Below, in pieces: positions 34,741 to 46,300 of a stretch of 64,000 nt of DNA. The translations under genes were made by a program, and so were the position numbers. The notes beneath the pieces were generated by a model. It made no database searches and was not told where the DNA came from. It saw nothing but the letters and a program-made list of their open reading frames with translations. The stretch covers positions 31,294,879 to 31,358,878 of the forward strand of contig JAFMSR010000019.1 of assembly GCA_022818135.1 (NCBI GenBank), written 5' to 3'. This DNA is from Saxidomus purpurata. Lineage: Eukaryota > Mollusca > Bivalvia > Venerida > Veneridae. The number at the start of each line of letters is the position of its first letter. Position 1 is the stretch's first letter.

Positions 34741-36816
34741 AATACTGTGTGCATGGTAACTCTGTCGTACATGGAAGAATATGTATTAAATAGCACATTT
34801 ATTGAGCACATGGAGAGGATATAGACTGTGAGACACCTCTTTTGGGGGCATTCGTCACTATTTATTAAAGTACACGATATTCTGAAAAGGAAACGTATCA
34901 ACTAAACGAATCTTCTAACGCACCACATGTCTTTTCCTTTTTTTATTTTATTATCAACTCTTCATGTATCTGCTAGTTTATTTTTAGATGTCAGTCCACA
35001 AAAGATCTGTACATAATATATTTAAAAGTTAAGCTGATGATGTGAATGCTGAGCGCACCCCTTAATTGCTTACTTGCTCATACGCTAATGATTAGTGACG
35101 TAAAATAACAACGTCATCAGATAAATATGTCACGAGCACAGTAAGGTTAAATACACACTGCTACATGAGTGACATTAATGTTGAGGACTTAGGAATAGGA
35201 TTTAAGTATTTGTCGAGATATGGATGGATTTAGATCTGTGGAAAACGGGAGTTTCTATAGAAAGTATTCAGGTTGATACCGCGATATGCTTTGGAACATA
35301 GTGAAATAGATGTGTTTCATTCGCATGTCCCGTACTTCGCCTGACAAGACATCACTCATATCACACTGAGACTCTGTGTAAACAATTTAAATGTGCGAGG
35401 ATCGTGTTGAACATAAACATAAGGACTCGGGAGTAGGATTAAATTACAGTCTTCTAGGATTGTGATATTACGGAAAATAAATTATGTATAACGTAAGTAA
35501 CGATTTATATTTCATTTGTTTGGAGGTAGATATAATTATGATTATTGAGTCTGTTTCTAGTCCAAAATTTCACGGTTAATCGCTTATTTTGTTTGATTTA
35601 GTGTTTCAATTAATTTTTCGGAAGTTTTGATACACCCCCTAATAAATTCAAGGAAAAAGTGCAAAGTTTCCCGAAAAATCTCCAAAATGGCGTCCATGTA
35701 AACAATAGCGTTTTCCCATAGAGAAATTTAAAAGCAGCGATATGAGAAAACGAGCCAACTGATGCACAAACGATTTAAATTATCGAGGGTGACTTTTTTC
35801 TAGATCACACAACGGGTATTTAATTTTCAAAAAACATTCGATTTTTTTTAGTGTAGGTCAAAGTTGAGGTCCCACAGTGGGATGGGACATACTTTAGGTT
35901 AGTTATCTAAATGAAAAATTGTTTTATCATTGTTAAACAATTTCACGTACTTCATAAAATAAACAACGCTTAACAATGTAGGTGATGCACATGATTTTTC
36001 TATTTGTGGATCACAAAGGCTTGGGATGTAATCACATCATACTGTATTCACCATAAGAAGAAAAGCCCCAAAAAGATTGACAATGATACCAAAGATAATG
36101 ATATAACATTATATCGTTCATCAAAATATGTCTTTTTATTTGTGTCTTTATGTTTGACACTTCCTGGTCTACACGTTGAATTTCGTTCTAACAGATGACA
36201 TTTAATTACCTAACTTCATAATATATGTCGAATTCGATAACGCTACTATTATCGGAAAATCCCATTTCAACGTTTTAGGTAAGGTAATAGTATTGTAATC
36301 AGTGATTTAGAGATATATTGGATAAAGTCTATCAGCCGCCATGGCGTGGAGGATAATGTGTCTGAGATCGGACAATTATATGCATTGTCGCCGGAAGACA
36401 ACCTGAAGTCGGATCACATTTTTTTTAACTTTCGTTGTTTGTTTTTTTTTTTAATTTCCATTCCTATTTATGGCTGTTTCACTGCCAGTGGCATACCTGA
36501 AAATAGGCAAAATACAATGTTAGTATAAGTTTTATGCATGAAAAAAGTGTTTTAAAGGTTTATCGAAATTGAGACTGGCGGTTTAATCAGTTACCTGCAT
36601 TACAGTTTTGACAATATTTGCGCATTTACAGGTTTTATCACACATTTTATTTGCCATAGTCTTCAACTACACGACTTTTCTTCGAACTTCTCTTTTCTAC
36701 CCTCATGTATATAGACATAATTCTGAGTTCAATTTACATTTACTTCTAATAAAAATCGTGCATTTCGTGAATAGGTAATAGACTAACATGAATAAAAAAT
36801 CTGAAAAAAAATCTTC

Positions 36817-36883
36817 CGCAGCCAGGACTCGAACTCGTGATACCACGTTTCGACGGCCGCTGATTTATCCACTACGCTACAAG
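36817..36883 (-). repeat. tRNA-like segment with A and B boxes, copy B
   Basis: Identical in its box motifs to the copy A segment. The 5.6-kb element is inserted about 13 bases beyond it. Confidence 0.5.
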
Positions 36884-37617
36884 TATTTGGTGATACAGTA
36901 GTCGGAACGTAACAGTTGTCAAAATTTGCGTATATCGTGCGTATAACGTGCGTGTAACGTGCGTATAACGTGCGTGCACTCATCGTGTATTTTGTCAATC
37001 GTATATCGTGTATCATATCGTATCATTCATCGTGCAACGTGCACCTTATACTATACACGATACACGATATACGATTCCCGATAATCCATACGGTATACGT
37101 GCGATTCGATGGTGTATTCCGTAGCTAATCGTTTTATTTAGCGTGTACATCTCCCCCCAAAAAAGTGCTGATTTCAGTTTTATGTTATTTAGTGTAGTTG
37201 CGGGCGAGAAAGATTTCCGGGACAGGTCAAAGATATTTTCACCTCATATACGAAATTAAGGTCTATTTTTGCAACGGAAAGAACATCTTTTTTATATCTA
37301 AACTGCTGCTGTCAATGCATTCCTTAAAGTGCAGCAGACAAGGTACGCCTGCACCGAAGCAACATATCGTGGGTACGATGCATGTTAACACGTTTTTTAT
37401 TGGCTAGATGCAATTAATACGCCGAATCAACTACACTTTTACGAAATTATTTAAAGTCCAATAAAAAGTTGTTTCGGGTAATCCTGGTAATCCTTTTTAG
37501 ATTCCCGATATTGAATTAAAACTATGAATATACGGCCTGATTGGAATAATATATCCGTTAGCTGACATAAAGAGAAAGGCAATTAGGTAGTGTTTTTGAC
37601 TGATTAATTAGTTTGAG

Positions 37618-37651
37618 CAAGGTCTTTCAAATTACTATTTGAAAGACCTTG
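37618..37651. repeat. Perfect 15-bp inverted repeat
   Basis: CAAGGTCTTTCAAAT and ATTTGAAAGACCTTG are separated by TACT, at the left side of the retrotransposon remnant. Confidence 0.8.
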
Positions 37652-38800
37652 GTTTGAGTCTCATCAAAAGCCTCGATGTCATTCAAAACAGGGTCCATAT
37701 TGTCCAAAATAAAGGCCTCCGGCTTGACCTAAGTGCATTGTCCTCTACTCTTGCCTATCTGTTTGAACTTGAGGCTGGGGCTCTGCCCCTTAGACTGAGG
37801 CGCCAGGAATAGATTCTCAAATACTAAGCGCAGTCAAGGTTTTGGTCAGTCAAATCATAACGCACGGCTATTTTGTAAGATCCTCCTACAAGTGCCCATT
37901 GAAAACAAAATGAACAAATCTGACATACCGCATCTCGCAAAATTAGAATTCAAATGAATATCAGATATTTTTTACTCTGGACATCTACATATATACACAG
38001 ATGGGTCTAAAAATCCAGGCTCTGGTATAGTAGCTTCAGCTGTTGTAATCCATCTAAACAGGTCTGTTGCAATCATTATGCAAATTGGCAAATTATTGTT
38101 CCATTTATCAGGAATACTCTATAACCGGTTCCTGCATTTATACAACAGATATGATAACAATAGACACTACATTGAGCTGGCTTTTACATCATCAACCTAA
38201 AATATTGTATATATTTTCAGATTCACTGTCATCTCTGGTCTCAATTAAATAAAAACAACAGTCATTCTAGACCAGAGTTATTGAAAACATTATTATTAAA
38301 TCATAAATTTTATCAATGCCTAAAAACAGGCTTAATTACCAGTTACCATGTCATAGTGCCCAGCTCATGTAGGTTTATAATAATATCTGGTAATGAGAGC
38401 AGATGATGTAGACAAAAGGGGCCTGGTTTAGGGGCCATCATCCAGGACATTCCATACTCACCCACAGAAATATATGCCAGGATTCAAACCACTATCCTGG
38501 ATGGATGGTTTAGAGAATTGAAACACATTTTGCCGCAAAACAGTGCGACCTGGCCGTCCTATGGGATACTCAACAAATTACAAAATGGACAAATCAATCA
38601 CACGTCTTAGGCTGGGCGCAAACTTACTACCAACCAGCTCGGGTTGGTACATACTTTGGGTTGACCAGGTTTGCATCCAGTGCATTGTAGAATGTAACAC
38701 CCCTCACTGGCTATTTGACTGCATAGCTTTCACCACACAGAGACTAAAATTCAAGCCAGAAATGGATAAGCTTGGACTTGCATGGTTTCACTATTAATGA
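37640..38800 (+). mobile_element. Broken non-LTR retrotransposon, RT end and RNase H
   Basis: Fragments in several frames read in order: DVIQNRVHIVQNKGLRLDL and FELEAGALPLRLRRQE (RT thumb, 37660-37810), YTDGSKNPGSGIVASAVVI (RNase H first motif, about 37994), ILYIFSDSLSSLVSI (RNase H SDS motif, about 38200-38250) and ITRLRLGANLLPTS...C..C...H..FDC (about 38597-38730). This order fits an RNase H-bearing non-LTR element of the I/Jockey type. Stops and shifts between fragments show it is dead. Confidence 0.8.
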
Positions 38801-39330
38801 TTATTCTCAGTCCAAGAAAAGCCTTAAGTAAATGTGTATAGAGGTTGTTGGAAAATAACAAAGTAGACTGTCAAATGACTGATAAAATTCAGTAAACTAA
38901 TTTACTCCAGTTGCTATTAAACCACTTTCTGTAGGTCACTAGTCAAAATCCTAAACAATTCTTATATAAATGCAATTTTTTATATTTAACAAGTACTTAG
39001 TATTTTAATTGTAGTAGTAAATAAGCTTTTTCACTGGTTAGTGGGTGTTGATTTACATTGGCAACGCAAGATCATAAAATTCAATCTTGTTATTATTTAG
39101 CAAATCATAGTCTGCACATAACAGAAATTAGCAGGGCGTGACAGGTGACATGTCAGTAGGGGTTGCCCAACCACTGTACCTGTAACATGCCTGTTTCAGT
39201 TATAAAATACTGTAACTGTAATTTATATCTTATATATAATTCAATACTGTATGGTAGTTTACACTGTCTGTATTGGCACCATATAATAATTATAATAAAA
39301 CAAATATCACTGGCTATTATCTGTAATATG

Positions 39331-39360
39331 TGGGGGGGGGGCGGAGGGGGTAGGGGGCGG
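39331..39360. repeat. G-rich tract
   Basis: A run of nine or more G is followed by CGGAGGGGGTAGGGGGCGGG. Four closely spaced G runs could form a G-quadruplex on this strand. Confidence 0.6.
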
Positions 39361-40559
39361 GTTCAGGGTAAATGTAAGCCGGTTTCTGCTTACAAACCTA
39401 CTCCTACTACCTCCAGTTGAATGAAACATCAACCATATCATGATCATTAAGTATATTCTTGCCGGTTTGGACTGGTCACTGGCCATACAGGTGCTACATC
39501 TGATCACCTGCATATTTCTTACCAGTTTAACTATAACAGACTCTTACTTCAGAAAGGGGCACATAGAAAAAAATGATTTTATTCAAGTGTTTTTGTTTAC
39601 CTTGAAATAAGTTTTATTACATTTGTAATATATATCCATCTTGTGAGAACACTCACACTTGATTAATAATTGTATTTTAGTATTACAAGTAGTTCTTTTA
39701 CTGAAGATCCTACCTGAAACCCCATGTTTAAGTAAAATGTTTAACTTTCATAAATAACATTTGAATGGTAAGCTTTGCAAAGAGCTTAAGATATTTAAGT
39801 ATACACTAGTATAATATCACTAGAAAAGTACCATAATCATTTTGTATAAAATTAATAAAATCAAAATAAAAAAATAAGATTTCAAAGGCTAAGATGGCAA
39901 AATTGTGCTTGTGTAGACTTCCCGTAAAGCAAGTGAAACCGGCTAACACCTATTTTTCAGTAGTTTTATTTTGAACACCTCTATAGTGTGTGTAGTTTGT
40001 AATCTTAATAGCTTAATAAAGAAAATAATATGAACATCAGATCTATTACTAAGTCACAATTTACTCTGGTCTCAGCAGACCGGTTGTATAGTTATTTAGT
40101 CATATAGTATATACTTCTGACAGATCTCCTCTGGTTAGTTTCATAAATTGAATCCATTTTAGAAATCCTTCAAAGGGCCTTTTTACCTGTAAGTGTGGCA
40201 GAGGCGGTGCTTGAACTCTGTCCGGTTTATTAAATTTGTTCCTCATCTCTGATAGTTTCCTTAAATGCCTAGCTTACAATAATTTGAAAAAATATAGAGG
40301 CTTTTTTGATCTTTCTACATATCTAAATTCCAAAATAACTAAAAAAAACATAAGTACCATCATTGCTGAGCTCTATTCTGCAGTCTCATAGTTATTGAGG
40401 TTTTTGAAACATGTGAGGTATAGAGTGTTGCTTAGCTCTTTCATACATGTATTGTTGTCAGTCTTCCATCACTTTATTTGCTAATGCTACATGTGTATTC
40501 AAGAACAATTTTTCCAAATGATCTACTACATGTATAGTATAAAAGTAAAAGGTAAAGTG

Positions 40560-40818
40560 TTTGTTTATTATAGTGTCACCCCTATTTAAAGGGCCAGCCA
40601 TTTCTGACTTATGAGACACCTTCTTTTTGAGCACATGTGCCTCCCAAATCCTATCCTTTTATTGCCAGGTACCAGGCAGGTAGGCATACGGTAACCATTA
40701 TTTAACTAGCTGGCGGCTCACCAATCGGCCATATCAGAACGGACCCCTCGTGGGATTCGAACCTTCGACCTTCCGCTCCAAAGGCGGATGCCTAAACCAC
40801 TAGACCATTAGGAGACGG
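40560..40818 (-). mobile_element. tRNA-derived SINE
   Basis: On the minus strand the head has TGGTCTAGTGG (A box, 40797-40807) and GGTTCGAATCC (B box, 40753-40763), both perfect polymerase III box matches. Arm pairing is too poor for a functional tRNA, and unique-looking body sequence continues to about 40560. It lies inside the 5.6-kb element. Confidence 0.65.
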
Positions 40819-43286
40819 TATATGTACATGTATTACCACCTGATAATATCAGCAGAGTTATGTGCATTATCAGGATATACAAACAAAATCAATCTTGGAA
40901 ATATGTGTACATCTAAATGCTATAGTATCATAGCCTTTATACTGATGAAACTACTTATGTAAAAAATGCCATCAGATAAATTAAATATGGAATGTACATC
41001 ATTTTTCTGCGCAGTAATTAACCATCCAATTTGATGTTCATTGTATCTTCTTCATCATCAGTATGTCAAATAAACATATAATTCCATATAAGATTATATG
41101 TTACATGTACATACATGTATGTGTTAATACCATATATGGCATCTTGAGACTGTATAATCTAGGCTGTGAGATGTGTCTTCTCCAGGGTTCTAACTGAATC
41201 TGCTATCCACCACTGGATGCAGAGCTGTGTCATGCAATTGGGCCATTCCATTATTCTACAGAGGGTCCAAAATAATTTTGCAAATGATTTTTAACCTGTT
41301 TTTGGTTCATATCCTAGAAAGTTTTACAAATTTTATCCCAAAATGATTGAGAAAAGTTATAATACATAACAGTCTGTTTAATTTTACTTTAAATTTATTA
41401 CTACCCCCATAAAGTATTACCCCAACCACCTCGACAGGGGTTCTGAATCAAAAAGAATAGTAGCAGTGACATAAAGTATATGGAACTGCGTGCCAAGAAT
41501 TAAACTACATTGAAATAAAAATGAACTTTAATAACCTTCTTCACTCTAGAAAATATCACTGTTTCCTAGAGGTTCATTTTTCATATGTGTTTTTATATAC
41601 CCCACCTATAGAATAGGCCCACTAAAACAAAATATAAAGTAACATATAAAACTTTATATAGAATTAATCACCATAGTCCACAGTATATAAATACCGCATT
41701 TCGCTTTAATTATCTTCCATTCTCTTAGAATAATCCTAGATTTCTAGAGGGACAATTTTCACTTTCGGGCTACCGGAAAAAAACTTAAATATTGCTCAAA
41801 ATTTTTTTGTATTAAAACGTTGGTCAAAATTAGGGGCCGTTTAATCATCACAACTATAAATACTAAAAAATAACATTGAAAACCTCGTTCAAAATGCTTG
41901 ATTTATTCGAAAACGCCATTTCAAGCCTTCAGTTTCTTCAATGTCAATTTACCCCATCCACTTGACATCCATCAACATATCCATTCAAGGTTCCAGTATA
42001 AGATTATTATATTTAAACATTTATATGCCACGGTCCTAAAAAGTGTCTTTAATGTATAATTAATTTAACGAAAAGTGTTGATGGCAATTAACTTTAATTA
42101 CGCCCATTTTCTCGCACATTGGGATCAATTTCCTGCCAAAGTCACTCCGACAGGTGTTCAAATTTGACACATACTGTGATATGAAAACTGTGGATCTTTG
42201 ACACTTATCGATGTCATTTTTTATTGTTAAGGTACAATGTACGAAGCTTCTAATTGATCTGATTCTTTCGGTCTGATTAAAAGGTCTAAATTTAGATAAA
42301 ATGTGAAATCCCAAAGTGATCGTATAACGTGTAATCCGTTTATCATGTAGCGTGTAGCGTGCGCTTCGTACATCGTGTATATCGTGTATCGTTCTGAATC
42401 GCTCATCGTGTATTTACCGAACGTGTAACGTGCGTCTAACGTGCGTGTATCGTGCGTACATCGTGCGTGTATCGTGCACTCCATGTGACAACTGTTACGT
42501 TCCGACTACTGTATATCATGACTATACTTGTGTACATATACCTTTTCAATCAAAGTATGAAGAGATAATTTTACACCTGACTACCCTTTATCCCTTGTTT
42601 ATGTAAACATGATAATAGTAGAAGTATCGAATTTTACCTATATGTATGAAATTCATAACAATAAAAACAACAGAACAACTAAACGGTTTATAAGAATTTA
42701 CTAAAGATAAGTCTGTAACAAATACGTTGACAATTCACACTTTGAATGTTTTATATGTGTAACAAATTTTTGGGTCGTTTAAAGTAGTGATCTTTTGAAT
42801 GCGTATAACTTTTATTGTAAGTTGTAATGAACGATTCATATTCTATTCATATTTAGTTTAATTATACATTTTAGTAATTATTGACTGTTGTTGTTGTTGC
42901 AGTTGTTGCTTTATCTCCCCCTCAGACAGCTTCTGCAGATACTGGTGCCGCTGTTCTACTACGGCTGTAAAAACTGCTGCTGCCGTTACTACCTCTTCTG
43001 CTGCTGCTACTGCTGATCCTTAAAACAAACATGCAGACAGAAAAATAAGAAGTAGTAGCAGCTGTATCAGTAGCAAACATTTGATCAGTAAAGGCAGTAA
43101 TCTATATAACAGTAGTAGCAACAACAATGGCAGCCACAGCATAACGTTGGTCTGCTAGGTCCTATGTTTTTTTGCGTAAGATTCATTAAACTTTAATTAT
43201 TTTGCAGCGAACAACTCTGGTGTAGGCTGGTCTTGGCCTATGCTGAGGTACATTTTGTTTATGATAAACTAATCCAGAATTAATTC

Positions 43287-43456
43287 GTAAGCGAGTAAGC
43301 GAATTTTAAACACCCTGACACATTTTGGTTCAGGTTGGGTGCGAGTAAGCGAGTAAGCGAATTTTAAACACCCTGACACATTTTGGTTCAGGTTGGGTGC
43401 GAGTAAGCGAGTAAGCGAATTTTAAACACCCTGACACATTTTGGTTCAGGTTGGGT
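43287..43456. repeat. 58-bp VNTR, three units (copy B)
   Basis: Same unit as at 16397-16508 but with one extra, nearly identical unit. Confidence 0.9.
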
Positions 43457-43887
43457 GCTGTGGGCTATTTACTCTTAATGCAGTATGACCATACCCTTTC
43501 GCCGACTGTGTGTGTGCTACATTCATATAAATTTGTACTATATGCGACGCGCGCTATTTATGGCGTTACAGTGCATAAAATGTGTAATACAGGAGCAATA
43601 CACGCATTATGTTCGCACGTTACACGTTCGATACAAATACATGATTAGCGGTTCAGAACTATAGACAACACATCATCTATACGAAGCGCACGCTGCGCGA
43701 TTACCCCTTCATGTATCATTCTTGTGTTAAGTGATTGATTCAAACAACATATTTCGTTGAAAGTAAGTTAAAGTGAGAGATAAATTACTTAAATGTAAAT
43801 GTTATATGCAAAATACAGATATGCCTTTTATTACTTTGTGTACATTTCTGCAAATATTTTTTTTAATTGTGATTTTGTTTTTATTAG

Positions 43888-44079
43888 ATACATGCGAGAA
43901 CATTCAAAACACTTCCATAACCTCACAATATGGATATAATTATGACATATGGACAATTGGGTTAAGAAATACATGGTACAACATGTCTTTCTGGGGAGGA
44001 CATTCGCAATTACCGACAAAGGATACTCTGGATAAAAAATGTTTTGCAAGTTCGGTAGATGGATTGGTTGTGCTACTAG
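43888..44079 (+). CDS. Gene 2 exon 2, D8C-like module 1
   Basis: Nearly identical to gene 1 exon 2. KKCFASSVDG replaces KKCFASWVDG, so the Trp at model residue 83 is Ser. Phase 1 at both ends. Confidence 0.8.
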
Positions 44080-46259
44080 GTACGTAATGTTATAATTTAC
44101 AGGCAGTTTGCTGATAGAAAATGAAGAAAATGAAACTTAAATTATTTTTAAAAAACAAGCCCCGCTAAGAAACGAAATAATGACACAAAACTAGATGTAA
44201 TAAGAACACGCATAGGCTAGAGTGCATAAAGCCCTGACACTCACCCAATAAAATTTAACGTGACAAAGAAGCTAATTTAATTCTTAAGCCTTGACGTGTG
44301 TTTGTTTCAGGGAAACACCCAGATATAGAAAATATTGGTAACAAGGTTATAAAGCTGGATGCATGTAGTCTGAACAGAAAGGGGTTATGTCTGTGGAACT
44401 TTGAAGTCAAAGCAATAAAATGCGATGGGACTTTATATTACAGCAGTTCGTTGTTAGATCCTGACACGCCTGACATATGGAATCACTACATTTACTTCGG
44501 TAAATACTCTTTCTTTTTTCATGGTGTATCTGTTATTAATGTTGTTAGTTATTAAATGAATGTAATAAATGTTGGTAGTGTTTATATCAAGAAACGTGAC
44601 AATTATCGTATAATTTGAAAGAGAAAATAACTAATCAATGAAACGTTATATCGAGACAATGATATGTAAGTATTTGCTAACAAGATACTGATTTTCTAAC
44701 ATTTCTGAACACGATTCTTCTAAATACAAGTGTCATCTACCAGATCATACACGTCACGTTAGCAAACTGACTTAAAGCTCCATTATAACATGATATCTGC
44801 TGATGTAAAGAATAATGACTTCACTTTTTTTACCTTACTTTTAAAGGGCATTCCCTACGTATAAAGATACATGTTTTTGCATGTTTCTGGAAACACCGAC
44901 GGATACTCCCTAAGCATCCACACATGTTCTGCTGTAACCTAAAATGATTCAATTCGTTTGCGTGATTTTGGAGAAGTAACATTGCAGACAGGCAAAACAT
45001 AAAGGGACATAATTCAATAATGTTGAAAGTTATATTTCTTAAACTGCACTTTCTTTTTATATTCTTTTTCATTGTGTTAAATATCAAACTTTTTTTTTTA
45101 CTTTCGAAGAAAAAATTAAAATGTGTGCTTAGGTTTCCTCTCACGTACGTTTTAATTACAAAAAATGCCTTTACAGCAAGATTATTCTACCTACACAATA
45201 GTCGTGATATATTTGGCCTCCTACATTGTACCTCAAGGACTGGGCTATCTTCCTGCCATTTGAGTGGAGTAATGACACCAATCGACGTTTATCGAACACT
45301 GCATCCGCGCTAGGGAATAAAAATGTATACTATATCTAACAAAAGACTTATGTTTAGTCATTAATTTAAACTGATTCATTCCAAAGATCAAACATATACA
45401 TGTATCAGAATGTCACTTCAATGCTATATTTCAATTCTTTCTTCTTTCAGATGCGATATATACAGACAGTAAGTTACCGTTTTCTTTTAGTTTCATATTC
45501 GCAATTTAAAATCAACTATGTTTAGTCAATAGCAATTGTATATTTATTTGGCACAGGCTGTGTGCAGAATGGATTGTCCTTTCAAACAGACATTTTAGAA
45601 CTCATGTTCCATAACTTTCCATTTACGATTTTAAACACTCTATCTTGGATCACGTAAAGTCACTGTTATACTGTACAACTGTGTCAACATAATAGTATCT
45701 TACAAACTTTAACAAAATTTAAGTGTTAAAACCAATGACAACATCAGACTCTGAAAAAGCAAAACGTGATTTGAAAGGGAAAAAAAATTATTAGTACTGT
45801 CTATCGCATGGAAGGTAGTACATAATTATACCCCCATCAACATAAGTGTGTTGCACATAATCATATGAGTCGCTTCTCGATGTATTGTCCTTAAATATAT
45901 CTTAAAAATATTCTTTTGAAACGAGTTTTGTTAGGATCAAAAGACATATTCACATACCAAGGCCTATAAATATGACCTTTATTTCACATATATATTTCCC
46001 TTTTTTCATGAAAGAATGTCCCTAATCTAACATTCATCAATATTTGCAGATTGTATACACACATTTATACCAATACTTGCTCTGAAGAATCCTTTTATTA
46101 ACCCTTTGAAAAATTTAGAAACGGTTCTGGTCTAGTGAACACAGGAACCGATGCTATTAAAAATTCAAAACAAATACAGTTTAACTTCTCCGGGAAAATC
46201 CCAAAAACCCCCCACCAAAATCTTTTGTTTTCCCCCCCCCAAAAAAAAAAAAATTTCCC

Positions 46260-46300
<41 letters not shown>

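Larger units (their letters stand above)
36896..42511. mobile_element. 5.6-kb TA-flanked inverted-repeat element in gene 2 intron 1
   Basis: The left end CAGTAGTCGGAACGTAACAG continues as a perfect inverted repeat of the right end for at least 25 bases; both sides carry TA. Copy A of the duplication lacks the element, which fixes both borders. Subterminal zones (36920-37100 and 42310-42490) are packed with CGTGCGTGTAACG-type motifs. The middle holds a broken non-LTR retrotransposon, a SINE and AT-rich DNA; no transposase frame is visible. It is probably a non-autonomous Tc1/mariner-like element enlarged by later insertions. Confidence 0.85.
32847..45515 (+). repeat. Segmental duplication, copy B
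   Basis: It is the counterpart of 11616-18420 and starts exactly at the gap edge. It is interrupted by the 5.6-kb element (36896-42511) and has one small insertion of about 50 bases near 35300. The match ends around 45325 and resumes briefly at 45473-45515. Confidence 0.9.
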
